Assembly: GCF_019175385.1 (NCBI RefSeq)
Contig: NC_083343.1
Location: 52,660,457-52,724,456 of the forward strand
DNA from: Lycium barbarum
Taxonomy: Eukaryota; Streptophyta; Magnoliopsida; Solanales; Solanaceae
Reading direction: 5' to 3'
Length of the DNA stretch: 64,000 bases
The notes beneath the pieces were generated by a model. It did not search any database, had not been told where the DNA came from, and was given only the letters and a program-made list of their open reading frames with translations. Both the position numbers and the translations under genes were made by a program. Numbering within the stretch: position 1 is the first letter of the stretch; each line of letters begins with the position of its first letter. This document shows positions 23,712 through 34,809 of this stretch, one piece after another.

Positions 23712-23885
23712 CAGAAGGTATGTATGTTTTCCTTTTATGCTTTTGGGTCGTGTGTGGCCAAATTTCAAATGCTATTATGTTGTGGCCCTGTGAGGCATCG
23801 ATATTATGGGTTGTTGTGGCAGGATGGTAGTGCCATATTATAGGGGAAACTCTGGCGAAATTTTTATAGGATTCCCGAACACTTT

Positions 23886-23921
23886 AACATTCAAGGACGA
23901 ATGTTCTTAAGAGGGGGAGAA
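23886..23921 (+). other. E2 polypurine tract with upstream hairpin
   Basis: AAGAGGGGGAGAA abuts the 3' LTR at 23922 and would prime plus-strand DNA. Immediately upstream AACATTC and GAATGTT form a hairpin (23886-23905), which recurs next to the polypurine tracts of the other elements. Confidence 0.9.
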
Positions 23922-26253
23922 TGTTACACCTCGGAAAATCTTCCGTTGGTACGCAAGTGAATGAGCTAGTGGAAATACGAGTAACGGGTTAATGATGACT
24001 TGAGGGCGTTTTGGGAAGGAGTTATAACGTCCCTAAGATTGTTAATGAAGTATTAAACAAGTGTTAAGAAGGTTCCATAAGGATCGGAGATCAATCGAAG
24101 TGACGAGAATAATTTCAGTGGACTGATGGGTTATACGGCTCATTATACAGACCGTATAATGTTTTACGGACCGTATAATGGACCGTAAAACCATCACAGA
24201 AAAGGTTGCTCGCTGGTGAGGTTTTACGGTCAGTTATACGGACCGTATAAATTTATGCGGACCGTATAATGGACCGTAAAACGTTCACACTGAAGGGTGA
24301 AGGAGAGACCCATTTCACGGTCAATTATACGGACCGTATAATGGACCGTATAATGAACCCGACAGATCAGTGATGGGTTATTAAATAAGAGGCCCAGTTC
24401 ATGAAATCATTTCCACATTTTATCCTTCTCTCTAAAATATCTCTCTACATTTATTACACAAGTTTTCAAGGATTATAAGCCATCAAAAACATAAAAGAAG
24501 TGAATCAAGAGTAAGAACCCATCAAAGATCATCTAAAGTCAAGAAATCCAAATGGAGGGAAACTAGGGTTTTGCTCAAAGTAAAGTATTATCAACTAAGG
24601 CTCATTCCTACGACATCTAAGGTAAGATTCATGATATTTATTTGTTGTTCAAGGTGTTTGAAGGTTAAAATGCTTGGTCATTAGAAGAGTATAGCAAAAT
24701 GGGTTATGAATGATGAATAGTGATGTTTTTGAGAAATAGTTTGAATTGAATCATGATTGTTGTTGTGTTGTGACATGAATGTGTTATAAATGACGTTAAG
24801 ACCATGAAATAGACATTGTATATGAACGGACGAAGTTGGGTGTTGTGACCATGAATATGGATGAATGGAAGTGAATTGAGAATGTGGATAATGTAGATTA
24901 TTAATGGCCATTGTTATGATATTGTGAATGTATTGTTGACGTCTGGAAGTTGAATTATGATATGGAGAATGTCGTATAAATAAAGGAAATGGTGTCCAAT
25001 TTTCTCTAGCTTTAGCCATGTGTGCTAATTGTGGATTCTAATGATAGTACGACTTTAATAAAGGTAGAAATGTGAGCATCCAAGGAGTACGTGCAAGTGT
25101 AGAATAGTTCGACGAAAAGGTATGTAAGGCTAACCCTTCTTTCATAAGGCATGGTTCTTTGGCCAAAAGTCTAAATCCTCTATAAGTCTACGATTCCTTA
25201 AAATGATTGACCTTATGAGCTAGTAAGCCTATGACTTAGATGTAACGATAACGATGAGGATAGAAATGATGCTAGAGATGCCTATGAGCTATTATATGTT
25301 CGGGTGCCTATGAAGGGCTATAATATGACAGCGAGCTTATGATGCCGGGTAAAAATATATGTATATGAATATGTATAAAGTATGTATATGATTACGTAAC
25401 GCGCGCACACCTTTGCAGATGGTACGGATAACCCTGATGCCTTGGTAGGGCCAGGTATGTATGACCTTGCGCCTTGGTTGGCCAAGTATGTATGAAACAC
25501 CGAACCTTCATGGTCGGGTAAGTTATGTATATGTATGTATATGTGTGAATATGATATGTATATGAGATGTAAATGATTATGAGAGTAATTAAGTACGGAT
25601 GTGGATGTATGTATACGGATACGCAATAGAAACGGAATGCCCCTATGGAAAGCAAGTAAGTGCCATGATGATGATATTGTTGTCTCCCCTCCTATGTTAC
25701 TGCCTAAGTTGTCTATTATGCTTCTATATTGATGTTGATCATGCTTTACATACTTAGTACATTCTTCGTACTGACGTCCTTTTGTTTGTGGACGATGCGT
25801 CATGCCCGCAGGTGCACAGGGAGACAGACTGGACACATAGTTGCTTATTCAGAGATTGCATAACAGAGCTCCATCTCATTTGGAGCCATAGCTTTTGGGT
25901 ACTTATTCTTTTGTGTACATAATTATGGGCATAGCGGGGTCCTGTCCCGCTCATGTGATATGCTATACTCTTAGAGGCTCGTAGTCACGTGTATGTGGTT
26001 AGTTATGTCTGACCTTGCCGGCCTATATTTTGAATATCATTTTGTTGGCCTCGTCGGCCCATGTACATTGTTGTGGCATAGCTTCCTATGATGATTAAAG
26101 ATGTTGTCGTCCAATGGTTCTAGTATGATTGATGCTTAGAAATGTATGATTGATGATGTGGCTCATCTAGATGCGAGTATGAGTGTAAGCTAAGGGGTGC
26201 CCGGGTGGGCTAGCACCGGATGCTCGTTGCGGCCCCCTAGTCGGGTCGTGACA
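23922..26253 (+). repeat. E2 3' LTR
   Basis: 2,332 bp from TGTTACACCTCGG to GGGTCGTGACA. It retains the full palindrome cluster at 24128-24357 that the 5' LTR has lost. The donor-like site is at 25120-25121 and the hairpin at 25754-25774, with one change (TTAGTAC) in the first arm. Confidence 0.95.
24128..24357 (+). repeat. U3 cluster of ACCGTATAATGG palindromes
   Basis: Eight ACCGTA motifs, many preceded by TACGG to form TATACGGACCGTATA-type palindromes, fall in about 230 bp. They lie upstream of a TATA-like TTATTAAATAAG. The 5' LTR keeps only one. The cluster is U3 material and may serve as an enhancer, but that is inferred. Confidence 0.85.
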
Positions 26254-26258
26254 GCTTT

Positions 26259-27339
26259 TTATCCGCATTGCGTGAAGAAAGTAGACAAAACAAGCTTCTA
26301 ACCAAAATTCACCATCAGGATTTTCTTCGGCATAGCGGAAGAAAAACGGAACCAGGCTTGCGCTATCCATCCGCATCGTGGAAGGAAAGCGAGTTTCTGC
26401 GCAGCTTTCCCGGTTCGATTGGGATTAGGTTTACTTATTTTTTGTTTTTACCCTAGACTATATATAGATGTTTTATTAGCTGAAAACGGGGTGCTGGGAT
26501 ATTCTAAGACTTGTAAGCCGCCTTTTTACTTTCTCTCTCTAGATTTTATTTTATTTTCATCTTTTTAACCCCAGATTTTTCATGAATTCTTGTTGTTCGT
26601 TGAGAATCATGAGTAGCTAAACTTCTTAATTCTAGGGTTGTGGCGAAAGACATGATAGTTGGTTTGGTGACTATTTCTATTAATTAAAGTTCCATATTTT
26701 GGGTTGCTTATTTGTTCTTGATCTTAATTGTTGGATTATCAGGCCAATAGTTAGACACTACCTGTGGTGCGTGAATTGGACTTGAGAAAGGGAGTTCACG
26801 TACGTAAAAAGAATAAATAGAGTTTGTTCGATTTAATCGTTTCGCTACGGAGGATAGAGATATACCCTTTAGCCCTACTTAGTTTAATACGGAGAATTAA
26901 ATACGTTGTTGTTACCTCTGATGACCATAGAGATATAGGCATTAGAGTAACATCTACAGGCTTGTGAGCAGTTCGAGAGAATATCATAAAGTTATAATTA
27001 ACCCGTCAACTAGTAACCCTGGAAATAAAATAGGTGGAATTGTCCGAAGATCAACTGGATTGTCGAAAGCCATGAACGTAGATCTTCCTCTCATTTGATA
27101 AATCTTACAGTCTTTGTCACAATACTCTCAGTCACAAAAACACCCATTACAAATTATTTATTTTTCAGTCTTTGTTTAGTTACAACAAATACCTTGATTT
27201 TTACTTCCTTGAATAGTTTTATTCAAATTTGAATTAGTTCGACAGTGGAATCTAAATCTCTGTGGGATCGATATCTGGACTTAACAGTCTATATTAATTG
27301 TACGACCATGTATACTTGCGTGTGCATTTGGGAGCAACA
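26259..27339 (+). repeat. First LTR of the array, right piece
   Basis: It continues the LTR interrupted at 16584 and aligns to 30890-31985. It includes a TATA box CTATATATAG (about 26458-26467) and ends TTTGGGAGCAACA. Together the two pieces make about 1.34 kb. Confidence 0.9.
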
Positions 27340-27345
27340 AGTTTT

Positions 27346-27363
27346 TGGCACCGTTGCCGGGGA
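27346..27363 (+). other. Primer binding site, tRNA-Asp type (first internal copy)
   Basis: TGGCACCGTTGCCGGGGA starts six bases after the LTR end. It differs by one base (A for G at position 5) from the complement of the plant tRNA-Asp 3' end. This differs from the tRNA-Met site of the Tekay elements. Confidence 0.85.
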
Positions 27364-27476
27364 CTTAGCAATATTACTGTTTTTCTGATTTGGATTTTTG
27401 AATTTCTATTCAAGTTTTTATTTATTTATTATTTTATTTTATTTTTAATTTTATATTTTCGTTAGTTTGCTTGACA

Positions 27477-28211
27477 TGGCATCCTGGAGTAAATATTTGT
27501 CGAATATTGGTTGTTCCTATTTTGGTGATCCTTGTCTGATTTGTCGAGGACCCCACTTGTGGCAACACTGTCAAAATATTTTTTGGGAATAGGTTTTTTG
27601 CCCCTTCCCAATCTTTTGAGTGGAATATTTATAATATATGTGGTGGTCAAGACGGTCGTTGGAATAGTTATCCTAACTCTTACTCCCCATCCCCGAGCCC
27701 CTATTATGATTCTTCTATTATTTGTGATGTTGACAGGAGTAACGAAGTGGAGGATGTGGAAAGTCTTGCTCGAGTAAGCGATATGGTAAAACAAATAGGG
27801 GAGCAAATGATGGAGCATGATGCATTAATGAGTAAACAAACCGCAGAAATGTGGAATTCCATAAAGGGGATTCGTGCCAAACTCACAGAGATACAGGCCG
27901 AGGTTGAAACTTGTAATGATCTGCAAGTTATACACTTAGCCATTACTCAAGAAGAACCTCAAGCAGAAGAAGAGAGCGAGTTCCTGCAAAGAGATAGTTT
28001 TGTAAAAGCAGAGATAGTGAGTCAATCTTGGCTAACGGAACAAGATCAACAAATGAAACTTCATGGGTTTCCTCGTGATGGTCTTACAAACATTGCTACA
28101 CAACTGAAAGAAGGCAGAACTGAGCTCGGACAAAAGATAGACCGATTTGGCTCAGATATCCATGGCTCTCAGGAACAAATAAATAAAAAGGTTGAGGCGT
28201 CTGATCCCTAA
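27477..28211 (+). pseudogene. Gag-like ORF1 of the non-autonomous element, copy A
   Basis: The ATG is at 27477 (MASWSKYLSNIGC). The first zinc-knuckle-like motif is CLICRGPHLWQHC. A TAG follows at about 27591, and the second motif seen in copy B is degraded here (INICGG, with Cys lost). After a frame change near 27600 the coding continues through a Ser/Pro linker to a probable coiled coil, RVSDMVKQIGEQMMEHDALM onward (27770-27900), and a Glu-rich part. It ends at TAA 28209-28211. I read it as a Gag-like RNA-binding protein from the two knuckles and its position after the primer site. I do not recognise the family. Confidence 0.6.
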
Positions 28212-28668
28212 CTACATATTACCTTGGATAGGGGGAAACATGTGGAGAAGATAGAGGAATTCCAACCATTCGATCAGATCTTTGTTGATGATGCCAATGT
28301 TGAGGAAGGGTACAAAAGTGATGATGTTAAATAAGGCAGTTTTAGAGTTGGGGCGTGTTGGTCCTCATTATAAACATTTTTCTACATTATGCGTGGTTGG
28401 TGACATGGAAATCGAGCCCTCTAAGCCGATGAAGAAGTGTATAGATGAGGAAGAAGAACCTTACATCCTGAAATTTGCTACATCAAAAAGACAAAACGAC
28501 ATTCCTCACTTAAGGGTCATGAAGTGCAAAAAGCGACATCTATTTCTTGGTTTCTTTATGTTCATACCACCGCCCCAGAAGCGTGATAGAAAATTGGATG
28601 CAAAATTAGGGGTGAAATACATAAGTTCTAGGTGGAGGAAAAAGTTGGTTCACATCGTGCCACGATGA
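28212..28668 (+). pseudogene. Second coding block of the non-autonomous element, copy A
   Basis: Downstream of the TAA the same frame continues to about 28335. The better conserved part is then in another frame (28282-28668): GRVGPHYKHFSTLCVVGDME, a Glu-rich stretch and a Lys/Arg-rich end (SRWRKKL). Copy B has the equivalent in one frame. No known enzyme domain is visible. The basic C-terminus would suit nucleic-acid binding, but this is a guess. Confidence 0.5.
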
Positions 28669-30611
28669 TTAGGGGAAATCTGAGTACCCGAAGTTAAAGC
28701 GGAGGAGCGTGACAGAGTTTGAAGTGTGGGGTCATTCAACCCTTGATGATGAGAGCATTTTGCTAGCTAGGCCCTAGTGGGCCCCAGGGAGTATTTCGTA
28801 CCTTACTTGCTTTTAAATTTTTCCATCTATATGCACTGAGGGCATTGCATGGGCATTGCATGATTTTAAGTGTGGGGTGGGAAATCCGTCCTTGGTTTTG
28901 TAATAACATTTTGAGGTTGCGGATAACGATTAGTATGCCTTAGGATTTTTTTCAGTAGTTTTGAGTCTTAGTGTCGAAAAAAAATAGAAAACAATTTCAA
29001 AAATATTTTAGGTTCTTTATTTTTCTTTGATAACCTTTTAAGTCTCTCATTAGTAGGCATTCATAATCATCTCCTTTTTTATTTTACTATGGCCTCGGTT
29101 CTTTCCTGAGGGGGGGCCTTTGAACCGGGCATAGGTAGATTTTTCTTTTATAGTCATAGAAAGGGCTTTTCCTGATGATGGGTGGATGACAACCTGCTTG
29201 AGGGAAAATTAGTCCTTAGATTAGGCGTATTCAAATGCTAGGTGCACGGGTTAGGTAAAGTATTGGAATATGAGTGATCTTAAAAAAAAAATTGTGAAAG
29301 CATGCCTTGAAATTGTATCACTCTTCTTGAAAGCACTTGCAAATTATTCTTGTTTCACTCGTTATGACCCACTTGGCATTGTTGATTTTTATTGTTTTTT
29401 TATTCGAGGGACAACCAGATCCCTCTCGCGTTGATTGTGTGCCATGTGTGTGTAAGGTTTTGCATTTGTATCCATGTTTGGCATTGACATCTAGAACTTG
29501 CCCTGTGTATTCACAAAGCGGAACGAAGTTCGGTTGAGCCTAGGAAATGATAGAGGTGTTTCTTTGATTAGTCACTAAAAAGCCTAAAATGTTTATCCTA
29601 CCAAATTATAAATAGCACCCTAGTTAACCCTTTTGAGCCTTTAGCCTTTTCATTGATAGCAGTAATTAGCCTTTACCCCTTCGTTCTATAAAACTTGATT
29701 TTTGATCCAAATACTCTATGAGCACCTTAATCATTTACATATATAATGGGAGTTGGGATGTGAATGAAAAAGGGAAAATGGTTGTTAATTGTAATCTAGG
29801 AAGACTATGGGCGCACCAAATGAAAAGAACTAATTCACTTGTTAGTTGGGAATTGAAAAAAAAAATCTGAAAATGACAGAGAAAATGTAGCGAAAAAGTT
29901 TCCCTTCTAACTTGTGTGACTTTTAAAGGAGTGGTGCTTAAACAAAGGAAAATGGGTGAATTGGGAGAAATTTGAAGGTTGGTTTGTGTTGAATAAGGGC
30001 TAATAAAGAAACTGTGCAAGAATGATAGAAGTATATGTATTAAAGGGCTTAGGGAGGTTAGTCACTATTATCCAAATAATTCCTACCCGTCCCTTAGCCT
30101 ACATTACAACCTTCGAAGTCCTACTTGATTCCATGTTCATCTTACTTGTATTAGTGGAGTGGTTACACTAAGGGGAAGCCTATGATACGTCGTACTTGGC
30201 ATGTGATATTCTTTGAGAGAGTGAGCTTAATTATTGATTTTGTGTCCATTGATTTAAACATATGTGAATCTTGAGAAATATGGACTACTTTCTTTTGGTG
30301 AGGGCACATAATTGACAAAAGAGTGGTGAAGTGTTGATTTCGTGATCATAAGGTTGCTTACATGCTTTAAAGTGGTATTGTTGGGTCAATTGGTTTTAAA
30401 AGTGAATTGTTTTCCCGGAAGGTGGTCATTGATGCTACAAATGTTGTTTTTAAATCTTTGGCATGACTTTCGTTACTTGGCTCACTGTTTTGGTTCTGAA
30501 ATCTTTCTTTTGAGATAGCCATACTAGCCGAATCCCATTGCAGACCTATTTGAATGAGTTCAGCTAGAAGTGTAGTTTGGTGTTGGTTGTGTTTGCTCGA
30601 CGGCGAGCTAT
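28669..30611 (+). other. Long non-coding 3' region, copy A
   Basis: About 1.9 kb without a supported gene. It contains AAGTGTGGGGT motifs (28718, 28869), a sequence I associate with the region downstream of pol in Athila-type elements. It matches 33325-34809 in copy B closely. Confidence 0.6.
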
Positions 30612-30628
30612 GTCTAAGTGGGCGGTGG
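30612..30628 (+). other. Polypurine tract of the non-autonomous element
   Basis: TCTAAGTGGGCGGTGG lies directly before the LTR start TGATATTTGGCAC, the expected plus-strand primer position, although it is interrupted by pyrimidines. Confidence 0.6.
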
Positions 30629-31985
30629 TGATATTTGGCACAAATATCTATGTTTCTTGTCATTTTACATCCTATTCTTATGACTTTTGTCGCTTAATCT
30701 ATGATGAAATCGTCGTATTCGAACTTATGTCGTTATATTTCATGTGTATAGGTACGATGAAGACAAACGATGGAAAACCGGGCTAAAAGTGATTTATTTT
30801 GGAGCATATGATGATTACACGAGGTGACGAATCGAAGACCACAAGTGATGAACTAAAAGGAAAAAAAATTGAACTGAAGGTCTCGCTTTTCATCCGCATC
30901 GCGTGAAGAAAGCGGACAAAACAAGCTTCTGAACAAAATTCACCATCAGGCCTTTCTTCTGTATAGTGAAAGAAAATCGGGACCAGGCTTGCGCTATCCA
31001 TCCGCATCGCAGAAGGAAAGCTAGTTTCTGCACAGCTTTCCCGGTTCGACTGGGATTAGGTTTACTTATTTTTTGTTTTTACCCTAGACTATATATAGAC
31101 GTTTTATTAGCTGAAAACGGGGTGGGGGGGGGGGGGGGGGTAGGATATTCTAAGACTCTTAAGCTGCCGTTTGACTTTCTCTCTCTAGATTTTACTTTAT
31201 TTTCATCTTTTTAACCCTAGATTATTCGTGAACTCTTGTTATTCGTTGAGAATCACGAGTAGCTAAACTTCTTAATTCTAGTGTTGTGGCGAAAGACATG
31301 ACAGTTGGTTCGGTGACCATTTTTATCAATTAAATTTACATATTTTGGGTTGCTTATTTATTCTTGATCTTAATTGTTTGATTATCTGGCCAATAGTTAG
31401 ACACTATCTGTGGTGCATGAATTGGACTTGAGAAAGGGAGTTCACGTACGTAATAAAAATAAATAGAGTTTGTTCGATTTAATCATTTCACTACTGAGAA
31501 TAGAGATATGCCCTTTAGCCCTACTTAGTTGAATACGGAGAATTAAATGCATTCTTGTTTCCTCTGATGACGGCAGAGATATAGGCGTGACAGTAACATC
31601 TACATGCTTGTGAGCAGTTCTAGAGAATATCATAAAGTTATAATTAACCCGTCAACTAGTAACCCAGGAAATATAATAGGTGAAATTGTCCAAAGATGAA
31701 CTGGATTGTCGAAAGCCATGACCCTAGATCTTTCTCTCATCTGATAAATCTTACAGTCTTTGTCAAAATACTCTCTATCACAAAAACACCCATCACAAAT
31801 TATTTATTTTTCGGTCTTAGTTTAGTTAGAACAAATACCTTGATTTTTACTTCCTTGAATAGTTTTATTCGAATTTTAATTTGTTCGACAGTGGAATCTA
31901 AATTTCTTTGGGATCGATATCTGGACTTAACAGTCTATATTACTTGTACGACCACGTATACTTGCGTGTGCGATTGGGAGCAACA
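30629..31985 (+). repeat. Middle LTR of the tandem array
   Basis: 1,357 bp, from TGATATTTGGCAC to TTTGGGAGCAACA. It shows the uninterrupted version of the E2 target site (30885-30889). The TATA box CTATATATAG is at 31089-31098, and a run of 17 G (31124-31140) is absent from the first LTR. Confidence 0.95.
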
Positions 31986-31991
31986 AGTTTT

Positions 31992-32009
31992 TGGCACCGT
32001 TGCCGGGGA
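31992..32009 (+). other. Primer binding site, tRNA-Asp type (second internal copy)
   Basis: TGGCACCGTTGCCGGGGA is identical to the first copy, including the one mismatch to tRNA-Asp. This suggests the mismatch was present in the common parent. Confidence 0.85.
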
Positions 32010-32114
32010 CTTAGAATTATTACTTTTTTTCTAATTTGGATTTTTCAATTTCTATTCAAGTTTTTTTTTATTTATTATTTTTTTTAATTTAATATTTTCG
32101 TTAGTTTGCTTGAC

Positions 32115-32850
32115 ATGGCATCTTGGAGTAAAAATTGGTCGAATATTGGTTGTTCCTATTTTGGTGATCCTTGTCTGATTTGTCGAGGACCCCAATTGTG
32201 GCAACACTGTCAAAATATTTTCAGGAATGGGTTGTTTGCACCATCCCAATCTTTTGAGTGGAATATTTGTAATATATGTGGTGGTCAAGACGGTCATTGG
32301 AATAGTTGTCCTAACGTTTACTCCCCATCCCCGAGCCCCCATTTATGATTCTTCTATTATTTGTGATGTTGACAGTAGTAATGAAGTGGAGGATGCGGCA
32401 AGTCTTACACGGGTAAGCGATATGATGAAACAAATAGGAGAGCAAATGACGGAGCATGATGCATTAATGAGTAAACAGACCGCAGAAATGTGGACATCTA
32501 TAGAGAGGATTCGTGCCAAACTCACAGAGATGTAGGTTGAGGTTGAAACTTGTAATGATCTGCAAGTTATATACATAGCCAATACTCAAGAAGAAACTCA
32601 TGCAAAAGAAGAGAGCAAGTTCCTACAAAGAGATAGTTTTGAAGAAGCAGAGATAGTGAGTCAATCTTGGCTAACGGAACAAGCTCAATAAATGAAACTA
32701 CATGGGTTTCTCCGTGATGGTCTTACAAACATGGCTACACAACTGATAGAAGGCAGAATTGAGCTCGGACAAGAAATAGACCGATTTGGCTCAGATATCC
32801 ATGGCTTGCACGAACAAATGAATAAAAAGGTTGAGGCGTCTGATGCCTAA
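32115..32850 (+). pseudogene. Gag-like ORF1 of the non-autonomous element, copy B
   Basis: From the ATG at 32115 (MASWSKNWSNIGC) it preserves both zinc-knuckle-like motifs: CLICRGPQLWQHC and CNICGGQDGHWNSCP. The second has C-x2-C-x5-H-x3-C spacing instead of the usual x4/x4. A frame change at about 32340 ends this frame at 32348. The coiled-coil block (DMMKQIGEQMTEHDALMSKQ) continues in the next frame, with stops at about 32533 and 32690. TAA at 32848-32850 matches the TAA of copy A. No polymerase or integrase follows. Confidence 0.6.
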
Positions 32851-33324
32851 CTACATATTACCTTGGATAGTGGCCAACATGTGGAGAAGATAGAGGAATT
32901 CCAACCATTCGATCAGATCTTTGTTGATCATGTCAATGTTGAGGAAGGGTACAAAAGTGATAATCTTAAAAATAAGGTAGTTTTAGACTTGGGGCGTGTT
33001 GGTCCTCATTCTAAACATTTTTCTACATTATGCGTGGTTGGCGACATGGAAATCGAGCCCTCTATGACGATGAAGAAGTGTATAGATGAGGAACAAGAAC
33101 CTTACATCCTGAAATTTACCACACCAAAAAGGCAAAATGACATTCCTCACTTAAGGGTCAAGAAGTGCAAGAAGCGACATCTATTTCTTGGTTCCTCTAT
33201 TTTCACACCACCGCCCCAAAAGCGTGATAGAAAAGTGGATGCAAAATTAGGGGTGAAATTCATATGTTCAAGGTGGAGGAAAAAGTTGATTCACGACGTT
33301 CCACGATGTTTAGGGGAAATCTGA
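32851..33324 (+). pseudogene. Second coding block of the non-autonomous element, copy B
   Basis: One open frame runs from just after the TAA to 33324 without its own obvious ATG near the start. It has KIEEFQPFDQIFVDHVNVEE, GRVGPHSKHFSTLCVVGDME, and a basic end SRWRKKLIH. It is cleaner than copy A. It could be the C-terminal half of ORF1 behind a shared stop, or a second product. No recognisable domain. Confidence 0.5.
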
Positions 33325-34809
33325 GTACTCGAAGTTAAAGTTGAGGAGCGTGCCAGAGTTTGAAGTGTGGGGTCATTCGACCCTTGATGATGAGAGCATG
33401 TTGCTAGCTAGGCCCTAGTGGGCCCAGGGAGTATTTCGTACCTTACTTGCTTTTAAATTTTTCCATCTATATGCACTGAGGGCATTGCATGATTTTAAGT
33501 GTGGGGTGGGAAATGCGTCCTTGGTTTTGTAATAACATTTTGAGGATGCGGATAATGATTAGTATGCCTTAGGTTTTTTTTTTAGTTGTTTTGAGTATTA
33601 GTGTCGAAAAAAAAATTCAAAAATATTTTAGGTTCTTTATTTTTCTTTGATAACCTTTTAAGTCTCTCATTAGTAGGCATTCATCATCCACCCCTTTTGG
33701 TTTTCCTATGGCCTCGGTTCTTTCCCAAGGGGGGCCTTTGAATCGGGCATAGGTAGATTTTTCTTTTATTGTCATAGAAAGGGCTTTTCCGGATGACGGG
33801 TGGATGACAACCTGCTTGAGGGAAAATTAGTCTTTAAGATAGGCGTATTCAAATGCTAGGTGCACGGGTTAGGTGAAGTATTGGCATACGAGTGATCTTA
33901 AAAAAAAAATTGTGAAAGCGTGCCTTGAAATTGTATCACTTTTCTTGAAAGCACTTGCAAATTTTTCTTGTTTCACTCGTTATGACCCAATTGACATTGT
34001 TGATTTTTATTGTTGTTTGATTCAAGGGACAACCGGATCCCTCTTGCCTTGATGGTGTGCCATGTGTGTGTAAGGTTTGGCATTTGCATTCATGTTTGGT
34101 ATTGACATTTAGAACTTGCCCAGTGTGTTCACAAAGCGAAATGAAGCTCGGTTGAGACTGGGAAATGATAGAGGCGCTTCTTTGATTAGTCACTAAAAAG
34201 CCTATAACGTTTATCCTACCAACTTGTAAATAGCACCCTAGTTAACCCTTTTGAACCTTTAGCCTTTTCGTTGATAGCAATAATTAGCCTTTACCCCTTC
34301 GTTCTATAAAACATGATTTTTGATCCAAATACTCTATGAGCACTTTAATCATTTACATATATAATGGGAGTTGGGATGTGAATGAAAAAGGGAAAATGGT
34401 TGTTAATTATAATCTAGTTAGACTATGGGCACACCAAGTTAAAAGAACTAACTCACTTGTTAGTTGGGAATTGAAAAAAAAATCTGAAAAAGACAGAAAA
34501 AATGTAGCGAAAAAGTTTCCCTTCCAACTTGTGTGACTTTTAAAAGAGTGGTGCTTAAACAAAGAAAAATGGGTGAATTGGGAGTAATTTAAAGGTTTGT
34601 TGGTGTTGAATAAAGGCTAATGAAGAAACTGTGCAAGAATGATAGAAGTATATGTAATAAAGAGCTTAGGGAGGATAGTCACTATTATACAAATAATTCC
34701 TACCCGTCCCTTAGCCTACATTACAACCCTTGAAGGCCTACTTGATTCCAGGTTCGTCCTACTTGTATTAGTGGAGTGGTTACACTAAGGGCAAGCCTAT
34801 GGTACGTCG
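33325..34809 (+). other. Non-coding 3' region, copy B, truncated
   Basis: It parallels 28669-30195 of copy A, including the AAGTGTGGGGT motifs. It stops after TACGTCGTA, about 430 bp before the LTR, so the polypurine tract and LTR start are missing. No gene. Confidence 0.7.

Larger units (their letters stand above)
16585..26253 (+). mobile_element. E2: complete but inactivated Tekay-type Ty3/gypsy element
   Basis: Both LTRs (16585-18707, 23922-26253) start TGTTACACCTCGG and end GTCGTGACA. They are flanked by a perfect duplication GCTTT (16580-16584, 26254-26258). The uninterrupted site is visible in the sister LTR at 30885-30889. The internal region holds primer site, leader hairpin, gag, protease, RT, RNase H, integrase, chromodomain-like tail and polypurine tract in the standard order. 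The polyprotein is broken by at least four frame changes and several stops. The LTRs are similar but visibly diverged. Confidence 0.95.
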
